Origin: Thraustochytrium sp. TN22
Lineage: Eukaryota > Sar > Bigyra > Thraustochytrida > Thraustochytriidae
Assembly (NCBI GenBank): GCA_013306675.1
Contig: JABLUY010000359.1
Coordinates: 1-27,927 of the forward strand
Direction: 5' to 3'
DNA: 27,927 bases
In this document: positions 1 through 9,369 of the stretch, in pieces
How the letters are laid out: every line of letters starts with the position of its first letter
Position numbering within the stretch: the stretch's first letter is position 1
The notes under the pieces: generated by a model
Database searches by the model: none
The model's input: the letters and a program-made list of their open reading frames with translations, nothing else
Told to the model about the DNA's origin: nothing
Made by a program: the position numbers and the translations under genes

Positions 1-1056
1 CTGCCTCTGCTGCCGCCGCGCCCGCCGCGCGCGCGTTGGCGGTTCGCTGGGCGGTGCGGTGCGCGCGTCCCGCGGTTGCCGCGCTGGCTGGCCTCGCCGG
101 CCCGGCCCACCCGCGCAGCGCCGCGCTGCGCCGCGCCGCTCGCCCGCGCTCGCTCGCCGCCGCCGCCGCCGCTCGCGCGTGGGCTCGCGTCGGCTGTTGT
201 TTGATTGATTGATCGATCGGTCGTTCGTTCGATCGCCTCGCTTTGTTTGGCACAGCAGTGACAGCACACCCTCGACTCGACTTGAGCGAGCACCTGCGCT
301 GCTAACGCCGCTCCCGGTTAGGGTTAACGCCGGGGTCCGGTCACCTGCGCAACGCATTTCCGGACGACTCGGACACGACTCGAGGCGCGAGATCAAGGCA
401 AGTGATAGCATAGCTTGATCGCACTGCACGGGAAGAGCTCGCGGCTCAGGCGAGCTCAGGCTGACAGGCTCAGCTCGTCTTGGTGCGCGTGCGCGCCCTC
501 TCTCGCTCGACGCCACGCCGAGCGAGCGAGCGAGTGAGAGAGAGAGAGCTGGCGTGCGCCCCCTCTGGCACGCGCTGCACTTCCTGGACTCCAAGCAAAA
601 GCAAAAGTCGGCGAGTCCAGCCCAAGTTGGAGGACAGCGCGTCTCACTTCACATCAGCAGCAGCTACAGTGGCACAGGCAGCGCAGCTCAGGCAGCGCAG
701 CTCAGGCAGCGCGCGTGCGCACGTCCTTCCCTCGCCCACGAAGCCCCTCGTACTACCGGCTGCCAGCGCTCTCGGAGAGGCAGCAAACCCGCTCGACCAG
801 CCAGGCAAGGCAGGCAGGCAGCCAAGCGAGGCAGGTGCGGTCCGCTCGCGCGCGCGCTCGCCCGCTCGCCCTCGCCCTCGCCCGCTCGCCCTCGCCAGCG
901 CCGCGCGCGCGGGAGGCAAGGCAGGCCCCCATCGGAGCTCGGAGGTCATCAGATCCAGCGCGGCGAGCCGGCCCGTCGCCCGCCCTCCCCTCCTCTCCTC
1001 ACCTCCTTCGTGCTCGCTCGACGCTCCGCGACGGCGCGCACGCACACTCGAGGGCG
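1..1056. other. GC-rich leader DNA, no gene seen
   Basis: About 1 kb of very GC-rich, simple-sequence DNA. It holds short GATT/GATC repeats near 202-234, GA/GC-rich runs near 520-550, and CGCTCGCCCT-like runs near 845-900. Long open frames cross it in several phases, but none has an ATG start with the steady G/C-ending codons of the real genes. It most likely holds the promoter and 5' UTR of the TPR gene. A single TTAGGGTTA at about 317 is too short to be a telomere tract. Confidence 0.5.
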
Positions 1057-2658
1057 ATGACGAGCATGCAGGACCTGGCCAACACGGCCGCCGACCTGTC
1101 GGCGGCCGGCAAGTTCGCGCAGGCCGTGGACCAGTATGACAAGATCCTGGAGATGAACGATGGCATCGCGGAGGTGCACCTGAACCGCGGCGTGGCGCTC
1201 TTCAACGCGGGCGACCTGGAGGGCGCGGTCGGCGCGTTCCAGCGCGCCGGCGAGCTCAAGCCGGAGCTGACGGTGGCCTTCTCGAACCTGGGCAACGCGC
1301 TGCAGCAGCTGGACCGGCACGCCGAGGCCGCGGACGCGTACCGCCACGCGGCGGAGCAGGATCCGGCCAACACCAAGATGTGGACCAACGTGGCGCATGA
1401 GCTGAACGCCGCGACGCGCTACGCCGAGGCGGCCGAGGCCGTGGCCGAGGGCCTCTCTCACAGCGGCGTTGGCTCGGTGGCCCTGCACAACGAGCGCATC
1501 TTCAGCCTCTTCCACATGGGCCGCGGCGAGGACGCGCTCGAGGACGTGGAGGCGATCCTGGAGCAGACGGCCATGGACAAGCTCTCGCCGGACCAGCGCG
1601 AGCTGTACTCGATGGTGCTGGCGCAGCGCGGGTCGGCGCTCTTGTCGGAAGGCAACCTCGCCGAGGCCGAGTCGTACCTGGAGCGCGCCAGCGAGGGCGA
1701 CCGCGTGCCGGCGAACCTCTTCCCCTACGCTGTCTGCCTCGTGCAGCTGGGCCGCGAGGACGAGGCCATCCCGCTGCTGGAGGAGATCATGGAGATGGAC
1801 CCGAACAACTGGCGCGTGCCCATCTCGCTCGGCACCGTCGTTCTGCGCCGCAAGGACTTTGCGCGCGCCGCCGACCTCTTTGAGACCGCCATGTCGCTCA
1901 GCGAGACGGCGCGCGCCGACCCGTCCGTCAACTTCAACTACGCCGTCGCGCTGCTCAACCTGGGCCGCGAAGCCGAGGCCAAGCCGGCGCTTCAGCTCGT
2001 TGTGCGCGAGGAGCCCGAGAACTTCGTCGCGCTCGGCCTTCTCGGCACCATTCTCATCGCCGAGGAGGACTACGAGCAGGCCGCCGATGTCCTGGAGCAG
2101 GCCGCTCAGGTCGACGCCTCCAAGTCCGACTCCACCCTGCACTACAACCTCGGCTACGCGCGTCTCATGCTCAGCCGCCCCGAGGAGGCGCTGGAGAGCT
2201 TCGAGGAGGCGCTCCAGATCAACCCCGAGAGCAAGCAGGCCCAGGCTGCCGTCAAGAGCCTGCGCCCCGTGCTGGGCATCACCGACGATGACGACAGCAG
2301 CAGCGCCGGCGCCGGCGCCGGCGCCGGCGGGGCGCGCTCCTCGAAGCGCTTCTCGCTCGTCAAGCGCTTCTCGCGCTCCCGCGGCTCCGGCGCCGCGCCC
2401 GCTGGCTCCGGCGAGCCCTCCATGGAAGAGCTCCTGCAGGCCGCCCATTCCCGCACTGGCGCCCCGCAGTGGTCCGAGGAGGAGATGCGCAAGAAGGCCG
2501 AGCGCGCCAAGAGCCCGCTCGAGCGCGTTCAGGCCCTGCTCAGCCCGGAGCGGCCCGAGTTCCTCCGCCGCAAGTCCATGGACGGCATCCGCTCCGGCTA
2601 CGTGCAGGCTCTCGCCGATGTGTACGACGAGATGACCCGGGAGAACCTCCGGGACTGA
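1057..2658 (+). CDS. Tetratricopeptide-repeat (TPR) scaffold protein
   Basis: A 533-residue protein built mainly of TPR helix pairs, roughly residues 4-405. Repeated cores such as A-E-V-H-L-N-R-G-V-A-L-F (38-49), V-A-F-S-N-L-G-N-A-L (73-82) and L-H-Y-N-L-G-Y-A-R-L (361-370) alternate with D/N-P turns (102-103, 248-249, 389-390). TPR arrays bind partner proteins, and no enzymatic domain is visible. After the array come an acidic-Ser stretch, a Gly-Ala repeat (about 417-425) and a basic Ser-rich tail with kinase-type sites (KRFS at 430-433 and 436-439, RRKS at 504-507). The start is the first ATG of the frame; upstream sequence has only non-ATG openings. The next gene is convergent, 342 bp away. 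The TPR fold is clear, but the cellular role cannot be assigned. No signal peptide or membrane segment is seen, so it is probably cytosolic. Confidence 0.9.
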   Translation: MTSMQDLANTAADLSAAGKFAQAVDQYDKILEMNDGIAEVHLNRGVALFNAGDLEGAVGAFQRAGELKPELTVAFSNLGNALQQLDRHAEAADAYRHAAEQDPANTKMWTNVAHELNAATRYAEAAEAVAEGLSHSGVGSVALHNERIFSLFHMGRGEDALEDVEAILEQTAMDKLSPDQRELYSMVLAQRGSALLSEGNLAEAESYLERASEGDRVPANLFPYAVCLVQLGREDEAIPLLEEIMEMDPNNWRVPISLGTVVLRRKDFARAADLFETAMSLSETARADPSVNFNYAVALLNLGREAEAKPALQLVVREEPENFVALGLLGTILIAEEDYEQAADVLEQAAQVDASKSDSTLHYNLGYARLMLSRPEEALESFEEALQINPESKQAQAAVKSLRPVLGITDDDDSSSAGAGAGAGGARSSKRFSLVKRFSRSRGSGAAPAGSGEPSMEELLQAAHSRTGAPQWSEEEMRKKAERAKSPLERVQALLSPERPEFLRRKSMDGIRSGYVQALADVYDEMTRENLRD

Positions 2659-3000
2659 CAGTGAGGGAGGTTAGTGTGAGGCGCCTGCCTGCCAGCCTGC
2701 TGCTGTGCGTGCGTCTGTCTGTCTGCCAACTGTGGCGGCTTCGTTTGTTTGGTTGTTTGTGCTTGTTTGCTTTTCAATCATTGTGCGGTGTACCTTTGTT
2801 TTGCGTGCGTGTCCCTTGCTGCAGGCAGCCAGCCGTGGGAGGAGCGGAGCTGAGTTTTCAACAGAAGGAAGCGCTACAAAAGAGCCGCCGCCCGAGTCAC
2901 ACGTGAAATTCTTGAGTCGAATCTCCCATTCCTTCACTGACCAGGTTCTCAGAAAGCAAGCAAAAGGAGGATTTGTTACAGCCACGTAGTATGTGCACAG
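2659..3000. other. Convergent intergenic region
   Basis: This 342-bp stretch lies between the stops of the TPR gene (+) and the membrane-protein gene (-). It is less GC-rich than the coding DNA, with T/G-rich runs near 2740-2775. It should hold both 3' UTRs. No AATAAA signal was seen on the plus strand. The decamer TGACAGTGAG overlaps the upstream stop codon at 2656-2665. Confidence 0.5.
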
Positions 3001-4966
3001 TCAATACAGGTGCTCGGGCGCCGTCACATCAATGACCATGTGATGCACGCTGACGTCGACGAGCAGAAAGGCGACATCGGCGCCAAGGGTGGCGAGCTCG
3101 TGGCGAGAGACAAGGTCGGAGTCCTTGCAACCACGAAAGGTTTGCGAGACCAGAAACATGTTGGTGGCGGTCTTGAAGCACATGAGCACCGGGGCCACGT
3201 GAAAGCGCGGGCCGCGCAGGTGCAGGTTGAAGGCAAGGAAGACGACGAGTGCCACTTCCACGAGCAGGCTGAGCATGGCGATGTCGGCGCTAAACGTTGG
3301 CTCGAAGCCGACGCCATAGAGGATGAAGACGCGCAGCAGCACGCTGCCAAAGTGCTTTGGAAGGTCCTGTGTGTACCAAATGGTGCGCAGGCGCTTTCGG
3401 CGATGCTCGCGGAGCTCCTGCCAGCGCGGGTCCGCGTGCCAGCGCACCAGGCAGGTGAGCTCATGCGAGCCGGCGCCGCAGGATTCCATGGCGTAGCCGA
3501 GTGGCTCGAACATCTCAGCGTGCGACCGCCGGCCCGCGATGGCGTGGCCATCGTTCTCGCCACTCGCCACCAAAAGGTCGCCGCACTCCACCGGACCGCG
3601 GCACTTGACCGGGACCTGGCCCAAGAAACCGCACAGCACGCCGCTCCCGCTGTCGAGCGCATCCACCGGCACGCCCGCGGCGACCGACGGCGAGGTGCTC
3701 ACCACCAGAATTGGGCCCTTGCCGCTCGTGTCCTTGCTCACGCGCTGCTGCGGGGAGCGCAGCTGCACCACGTCCCCTGGTTGGATCTTCTCCGTGGCGT
3801 CTAGCTGCGCGAACCACTCCGCGTAGTCCGCCTGCTTGGTCGAGGTGCGCAGCAAGCCGTGGATGCGCTCGTTCCTGGCCACGAGACGCTGCCGAACGAG
3901 CATGCCGTGGTCCGCCCGTGCGTTGCCCATGACGTAGCTCGTGCCCTGCACGACGAGCCGCCCGTCTACGTGCACCGTGTCGTTCACCTCGCGAATGCAC
4001 GAGGCGGGCGCGGGCGTCTCGCTCGCGCCCACCTGGCCGTGTGGCGCTTGCGGCGCTTGTGGCGTTGTTCGGCGCAAAGAGGCCGCGGCGGCAGCCAGCA
4101 GCGGCTCCGCGGCAGGAACCCGCCTCTCCAGCAGAAGACCCAGGCCCGCGGCCTCGTCCGCCTCCTCGGCCTTGTCGTGCTCTAGTTGCGCGCACGGCGG
4201 CTCCGGCGCGCAAAGCGAGAGGGCCATGTTGCGCGGCAGGCGAGCCGGCCCGGCCGGCACACGCACCTCAACCGGGAGCCGCGGCACGCGCTTGCCCGAG
4301 GCCCCATGCGTCCACGCAAAGACCAAGGACGGGGCGCTGTGCAGCACAGCAGGCCTGCACTTGGCGCCCTTAATGTCCTCGTCCGCGCTCGCGCGCTGCA
4401 CCAGCGAGAACCAGCGCCCCGTGAACCCGTGCTTGCTGGTCCCGCTGCCGCCGGTGCCGCGCACGCCGCGGCTCATGGCGCGAGCCACAACGCCGATCAG
4501 CTCGCCCGTGCGAGGCGACCACCACACCTTGCCGCTCGAGAAGCTCTGGAACTTGACGCACACCAGCTCCTCCTCCGGCTCTGTCTCCTTCGACTCTGCC
4601 TCGCCCGGGCACGGCAGCACGAAGAAGACCGGCGTGTCGCGCCGCAGCGGCGACGCCGCGGCGCGGATCGGCACGTCCGGGTGGAACCTCAGCTCCAGCG
4701 CCGCCAGAATCAGCTCCAGCGCCTGCTCGAAGGCGTCCTCCGCGCACCGCGATGAGGTCGCCGCTGTCGGTGCGCTTGGCAAGGAGGCCTTGCCGGAGGG
4801 CGGGGCGTCCGCCTTTTGGCCATCTTCGCTCAGGTCTGACAGTGAGTCCTTCATCTCATCCAGCCCCCGCCCATGGAAGCTACGGTCATCGATCGGCGCG
4901 TGCGAGCGTGCGGTTTCCGATTTGAGCATCGCGTGCGAGCGGTCGGCGCAGTCCTGCCACCTCTGC

Positions 4967-5006
<40 letters not shown>

Positions 5007-5268
5007 GCTCCTGCTGCGAGCGAGGTCGTGGGCGCCGCCGTGACTTTACGGACCGTGAGGAGCCTAGCTCGTTGCTGCCGTGCTGCGAGGATGCGGAGCC
5101 TGAGCTCGCCACTTGAGCACACTGCGAGGAGCTCGTCTCGTTGCCGTGCTGCGAGGGCCGTTCGCCCCGGCGCAGGACCGTCTTGACGCCCGTGCCGCCT
5201 GCGTCGACGGCGGCGGCCTCCAGCCCTCCTGGCTGCTGCTCCGCGGCCGTGCCGGGCTGGTTGCCCAT
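3001..5268 (-). CDS. Membrane protein with a bacterial/phage-like 'GDLL' (Peptidase_G2-like) domain
   Basis: A 755-residue protein starting at an ATG. Residues 1-175 are low-complexity, with an 11-Gln run (89-99, CAG repeats) and a basic RRRPRPR patch (77-83). The start MGNQPGT weakly fits an N-myristoylation site. Residues 425-610 look like a beta-rich domain common in bacterial and phage-tail proteins, related by pattern to the Peptidase_G2 autoproteolytic region: DYAEWF (481-486), QPGDVV (496-501), VVSTSPSV (522-529), GQVPVKCRGPV (550-560), CGDLLVASG (562-570) and GHAIA (574-578). The last 115 residues contain about four hydrophobic segments (about 639-655, 661-683, 688-710, 726-747) and suggest membrane anchoring. 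The function is unknown. The domain match is from memory of sequence patterns and needs a profile search; whether it self-cleaves cannot be told. It is divergent from the hydrolase gene and shares a 711-bp upstream region. Confidence 0.75.
4972..5004 (-). repeat. CAG/CTG trinucleotide run encoding 11 Gln
   Basis: Eleven consecutive CAG codons on the minus strand (CTG on the plus strand) encode residues 89-99 of the membrane protein. They continue after one Lys codon with two more Gln. A pure run like this is prone to length change. Confidence 0.9.
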
Positions 5269-5979
5269 TTGCTTTGTACGCGCGTGGCCACCTTGAAGTC
5301 TCCTGCTTCCGGGTCGCGTCCACTTGCGCCTCGCCGTCTAGCCAGCTTGCCGCCGCCGCGGCCGCCGCGCTGTGCCAGCCCGCGTGCGGGCTCGTCGTCG
5401 AGAGCGCGCGCCGCCGCGCGCGCCGCCTCGCCCGCGCGCGCGCGCGCGCGCTGCCGCGCAGCCCGCGCTGGTCGCGGTCCGAGTCCGCCGCCCGTGCGCG
5501 CTGGCCGCGCTGCGCTGCGCCGCGCCGCGCCGCGCTGCCGCCGCCGCGACGCCGCAGCGCCGACGCGCACGGCCGGTCGTCGCCGCCGCCCGCGCCCGCC
5601 GAGGCTGTCTGTCTGTCTGCCGGCGCGGGCTGGCCTGGCCTGGCCGCGCGCGGCGAGACGCGGCGACGGAGCGAGGCAGGCGAGTCCAGGTCGCCGACTC
5701 GACCCGGAGCAGCGGAGCCGGGTGGCCGCGCGGCGGGTGGGCCGCCGCAGCGGCCAGCGCGGCGGCCGGCGGAGCGGCCCCTGGCGCCCGCGGGGCGGCG
5801 CGGCGCGTGCACGGGTGCGCGGCCGCGGGCCGCCCGGCTCCGTGCACAGGCGGGCGTGGTCACTCACCGAGCGCCCCGGCAGACGACTGCAGCGCGCGCC
5901 ATCATCATCATCAGCAGGAGGAGGCCGGGGCGCGGGAGACCGGCAGAGGCGCGACGCGGCGAAGCCGGCGCCCTGCAGC
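5269..5979. other. Divergent promoter region, GC-rich
   Basis: The 711 bp between the divergent starts of the membrane-protein gene (-) and the hydrolase gene (+) are extremely GC-rich (GCGC runs near 5410-5450). A CATCATCATCATCAG stretch lies near 5900. No TATA box is recognisable. It presumably carries two 5' UTRs and a shared promoter. All long open frames here lack a supported start. Confidence 0.5.
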
Positions 5980-7017
5980 ATGGGCGTCGTGGCGTGGGCC
6001 GCCAGAGGGCTCGCGCGGGCAGTGGCGGGGGGCGTGGTGGTGGTGGTGGCGGTGCTGGGCGCGGCGCTGGCGGCGCTGTGGGCGCTGCAAGACTGGCTCA
6101 TGTACCTGCCGCGCGTGCCGGGCTCGGCGCCCAACCGCGACCCGAAGAGGAACGAGGACGGCAGCCTGCAGTCGCCGGCGTTCTACGGGTACGAGTTTGA
6201 GGAGGTCTTCATCAAGACGCCCACGGAGGGCACGCAGGTGCACGCGTGGATCATCTTCGCGCCGGGCGAGGAGGGCCAGGCGCGGCGGCGGCGGCGGCGG
6301 CCCACCGTGCTCTTTTTGCACGGCAACGCCGGCAATATCGGCCACCGCCTGCCCTTCGCGGAGGACATGATCAACTACGGCCAGTGCAACGTGATGCTGC
6401 TCGAGTACCGTGGCTTCGGGCTCAGCACCGGCACCATCTCGGAGCCCGGCCTCATCGAGGACGCACGCTCCGCGCTCGAGTACCTGCGCAAGTGCCCAGA
6501 CGTGGATCCGGACAGCATCTTCCTCATGGGCCGCTCCTTGGGCGGCGCCGTGGCCATTGCACTCGCCGCCGACCTGGCGCGCACCTCGGACGCGGCCACC
6601 TGCGGCGTGCGCGGGCTCGTGCTAGAAAACACCTTCGTCTCCGTGCCACGCCTCGTGCTGGACCACGTGCTGGACGCGCTCTCCGTAGAGACGCGCGCCA
6701 CGCGCAAGGTTTGCGAGGCCGTCGTTAACAAACTCGTCTGGCTTGGCTGGCACAGTGAAACGCGCATACAGAAGCTCCCGCACGGCATGGAGGTTCTCCT
6801 CATCTCCGGCGTTCAGGATGAGATTATCCCGCCTTCGCACATGACCAAGCTCTACGCGCTTGCCGGACCCGACGTCAAGAAGGTCCTGCTGCGTATCCCC
6901 TACGGCGACCACAACTTTTCCTGGGCGCGCCCAGGCTACTTTCGCGGCCTGCACGCCTTTCTGCACCACTCCGAGGCACACGCCGTCCACGCTGCAGTCC
7001 CGTCCGCGGCTTCATAG
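5980..7017 (+). CDS. ABHD13/Bem46-type alpha/beta hydrolase, membrane-anchored
   Basis: A 345-residue serine hydrolase. An N-terminal hydrophobic helix (about residues 14-36) acts as a signal anchor and is followed by QDWLMYLP, as in Bem46/ABHD13 proteins. The alpha/beta-hydrolase core shows the oxyanion strand and loop LFLHGNAGN (111-119), EYRGFGLS (142-149), the nucleophile elbow GRSLGG with Ser186, the acid Asp280 in SGVQDEIIP, and His311 in YGDHN, so the catalytic triad is complete. A run of six Arg (102-107, from CGG repeats) precedes the first core strand and is probably a surface loop. Length and order match ABHD13 (about 340 residues). The family are single-pass membrane hydrolases proposed to act as thioesterases; the substrate is not certain. 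The start is the first ATG, in the context GCAGCATGG. Confidence 0.93.
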   Translation: MGVVAWAARGLARAVAGGVVVVVAVLGAALAALWALQDWLMYLPRVPGSAPNRDPKRNEDGSLQSPAFYGYEFEEVFIKTPTEGTQVHAWIIFAPGEEGQARRRRRRPTVLFLHGNAGNIGHRLPFAEDMINYGQCNVMLLEYRGFGLSTGTISEPGLIEDARSALEYLRKCPDVDPDSIFLMGRSLGGAVAIALAADLARTSDAATCGVRGLVLENTFVSVPRLVLDHVLDALSVETRATRKVCEAVVNKLVWLGWHSETRIQKLPHGMEVLLISGVQDEIIPPSHMTKLYALAGPDVKKVLLRIPYGDHNFSWARPGYFRGLHAFLHHSEAHAVHAAVPSAAS

Positions 7018-7845
7018 GCGTATGAGTTCTCAGCTCGATCGCTCAGCCCAATCGCTCAGCTGATCACCGCCTTGCCTGCGTTTCGCCTCCTCGCGTCTGT
7101 GTTGTGTTGTAGTAAATGAAATTGAAGATGGTTCACAGGACAAGAGGTGCCTGGCCGAGACACGTCCGATCATTGCCCGATGGGAGAAAGCTTAGGATGG
7201 CCACGAGGAGGACGTCGCCAAGCTCGCCACCTAATTATTGTCTTGCAAGCTAACGAGAGGAGCAGGAGAGGTCGCGGCCGTGACACAGCCGCGCAGCGAA
7301 GCTTCAGTTCGCCGGAGAAGCTGAATTCTAGGAGGTTGGCGTCTCGCACTTGTGAAGGCACGCGGCCGTGCGCGAGATGGCGCGCTTAGAACATGTTTGC
7401 ACATGGCTGCTGCGTGCATCATCATCGCCATGTGTTACGTGTTGGTCTTTGCGCTCTTCACTTGCACTTTCGCAATGCTCTACAAGCCGTGACAAAAGGA
7501 CTCACGACGAGAGCGTCCAAGTCGTCACCCGACCAAGTGACAAGCTCGGTCGTCGCCGTGTGATTGATTGAGCGATTGATTGTCTGCGCCGAGCTTTTGT
7601 TCGCTGCGTTCGTCTGCTTGCTGCTCAGGCTGCTCAGGCTGCTCAGGCTGCTCAGGCTGCTCAGGCTGCTCAGGCTGCTCAGGCTGCTCAGGCTGCTCAG
7701 GCTGCTCAGGCTGCTCAGGCTGCTCAGGCTGCTCAGGCTGCTCGGGCGCTCGGCGCTCGTTGCCGTGGCGTGTTCGCTTCGCTCGACTGCTTGCTGCTCA
7801 GGCTCGACAGTCGCCAAGCTCGCGGCGCAGCGCGGCAGCGGTGGC
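7018..7845. other. Intergenic region and Beclin 5' leader
   Basis: These 828 bp hold the 3' UTR of the hydrolase gene (a GTAGTAAATGAAATTGAAG stretch near 7110, no AATAAA), a moderately GC stretch with no convincing gene, and the Beclin leader with its 9-bp tandem repeat. A frame open from just after the TGA at 7561 runs into the Beclin gene but contains no ATG before 7846. Confidence 0.5.
7621..7746 (+). repeat. 9-bp tandem repeat (CTGCTCAGG)n
   Basis: Thirteen perfect copies of CTGCTCAGG plus a final imperfect copy (CTGCTCGGG). They end 99 bp before the Beclin ATG, so the array most likely lies in the 5' UTR or core promoter. The unit is a multiple of three and has no stop in the frame shared with Beclin, where it would read Leu-Leu-Arg. 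The leucine-rich translation is a by-product of the repeat, not a leucine-rich-repeat domain. Confidence 0.95.
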
Positions 7846-9000
7846 ATGGCGGGCGCGGCGGCGGCGGCGGCGGCGGTGGACGCGGCGGCGACGGAGCACG
7901 CAGCGGCGACGAGCGGCGAGAGCGGCGAGATGGCGCGGCATGAGCGCGGCGAGGCCCACGAGGGCAAGCAGGACGCACATGCGGCGCTGGCGCGGCTGCT
8001 GGGCACCTTCGCGGCGGCGAACGGGTGCGTGGACGTGGAGGAGGTGCAGACGCAGCTCCGAGAGCGGCTGGCCAGCGTCTCGCACCGCGTGGAGCAGCAC
8101 GAGGCGTTCCTGCATGAAACGGAGAACCTGCTGCAGCACAACGGCGACGAAAGCGACAGTAGCAAGGCCGCGGCAGGGAGCTCCTCGAGCAGCAATGGGC
8201 ACGGGCCCGGCAGAGCAGATGACGAGGACGCGGAGGAATTGGACGAGGATGCTCTGCGGCAAGAGGTGCAAGAACTGGTGCGGCAGGAGCGGGCGCTGGA
8301 CGCGCAAGCCGAGGAGATGTCGCGCCTGGAGGAGGAGGCGCGCGTGGCGGAAGAGACGTACTGGCACGCGCACGGCAAGAGGTGCGGCGAGGTTGAGCAG
8401 ACGGGCGAGGCGCTGGACGCACTGCAGATGCGCACGTTCATGGCACACGGGCGGCGGCAGGTGCTCATGCAGACGCACGTGTTGAACGACGCCTTTTGCA
8501 TCTGGTACGACGGCGAGTTTGGCCTGATTAGCGGGCTCCGCCTCGGCCGGCTGCCCGAGGTTCCTGTGGCGTGGACCGAGATCAACGCGGCGCTGGGCCA
8601 GGTAGCGCTCCTGCTGGCGACGCTGGCGACCGAGGTCCACTTTAGCTTTAGCAAGTTCCGCGTGATCCCGATGGGGTCGGCGAGCAAGCTTGCCCGTGTG
8701 GGCAACGAGCGCGTGAGCTACGAGCTGTTCTGCAACGGGTCATTTTTCAAGAGCAGCTTCAACAACGCGCTGGTGTGTCTTTTGGCATGCGTGGAGGAGC
8801 TCGGTCAGTACGCGGAAAAGACAGACCGCACCATGTGCCTGCCGTACAAGATCGAGGGCGAGAAGGTCGGCGGGCTGAGCGTGCGCACGGGCGGCGCTGA
8901 GGTGCTGTGGACGCGGGCGCTCAAGTTCCTCCTGGCGGACCTCAAGTGGCTCCTCGCATGGAGCTCGAAGCGCAACCGGTCAACACACCGGGCACCCTGA
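7846..9000 (+). CDS. ATG6: Beclin 1 / Atg6 autophagy protein
   Basis: A 384-residue Beclin-family subunit of the class III PI3-kinase (Vps34) complex, which makes PI3P at autophagosome and endosome membranes. Residues 1-125 are low-complexity. An acidic coiled coil spans about 130-200. The C-terminal BARA/evolutionarily conserved domain (about 205-375) is clear: VLNDAFCIWYDGEFG (212-226), LRLGRLPEVPVAWTEINAA (231-249), the FRVIPMG strand (271-277), CLPYKIE (331-337) and the ending WTRALKFLLADLKWLLAW (355-372). It is shorter than human Beclin 1 (450 residues), and the BH3 segment is not recognisable. The aromatic finger, Phe-Phe-Trp in human, aligns by eye to Phe-Phe-Lys (300-302). The start is the first ATG in frame. 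The stop faces the protease gene 384 bp away. Family assignment is firm; the N-terminal boundary is less so. Confidence 0.95.
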   Translation: MAGAAAAAAAVDAAATEHAAATSGESGEMARHERGEAHEGKQDAHAALARLLGTFAAANGCVDVEEVQTQLRERLASVSHRVEQHEAFLHETENLLQHNGDESDSSKAAAGSSSSSNGHGPGRADDEDAEELDEDALRQEVQELVRQERALDAQAEEMSRLEEEARVAEETYWHAHGKRCGEVEQTGEALDALQMRTFMAHGRRQVLMQTHVLNDAFCIWYDGEFGLISGLRLGRLPEVPVAWTEINAALGQVALLLATLATEVHFSFSKFRVIPMGSASKLARVGNERVSYELFCNGSFFKSSFNNALVCLLACVEELGQYAEKTDRTMCLPYKIEGEKVGGLSVRTGGAEVLWTRALKFLLADLKWLLAWSSKRNRSTHRAP

Positions 9001-9190
9001 CCAAGCGAATGAAGCGTGGGCGCCTTGCGCTGACCATTTGTGTATTTTACCTGCCCGTCGCTGGCTGCTTTCCTGCCTGGCTGCTTTCCTGTCTGGCCTG
9101 ACAGTGAGTGACTGTGAGTGTCGAGCGCGAGAAGGGCTCTCGTGTTCGCATGCGCGCTGCTGCTGCGTACTCTGCCCAAATTGACAACAT

Positions 9191-9196
9191 AATAAA
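9191..9196 (+). promoter_or_regulatory. Candidate polyadenylation signal AATAAA
   Basis: A canonical AATAAA hexamer about 190 bp after the Beclin stop, in a short AT-richer patch. It is correctly placed for the 3' end of the Beclin transcript. It is one of few such hexamers in this GC-rich window, but use of this signal in this organism is not known. Confidence 0.35.
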
Positions 9197-9275
9197 AGAT
9201 CGGGGTTTCTGGGGGTCTCTCTCCTTCGAACGAAGTTAACCGTAAGCAAGAGCGAGAAGTACACAGCAGTCGGCC

Positions 9276-9369
9276 AGCGTAGCGTAGCGTAGCGTAGCGT
9301 TGCGTAGCGTAGCTCTGGTCGTGCCGCGCTGCGGCCTGGCCTGGCCTGGCCTGGCCTGGCCTTGGCCTG
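9276..9369 (+). repeat. Two adjacent short tandem arrays (AGCGT)n and (CCTGG)n
   Basis: AGCGT repeats about seven times (9276-9310, one copy TGCGT). After a short spacer, CCTGG/GGCCT units repeat about six times (about 9333-9369). They end about 15 bp from the protease stop, so they sit in its 3' UTR. Confidence 0.85.

Noticed and set aside
316-326. TTAGGGTTA telomere-like sequence
   Set aside because: Only about one and a half units; an internal coincidence, not a telomere tract.
715-1056. Longer N-terminus for the TPR protein
   Set aside because: The upstream frame begins with GTG, is Arg/Ala/Ser low-complexity, and resembles leader DNA; the first ATG is at 1057.
949-2448. Long minus-strand frame opposite the TPR gene
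   Set aside because: A GC-driven shadow of G/C-ending codons on the plus strand; no domain and no supported start.
7564-7845. N-terminal extension of Beclin, or a leucine-rich-repeat domain
   Set aside because: The frame opens at TTG after a TGA, has no ATG, and the Leu-Leu-Arg series is just the 9-bp DNA repeat.
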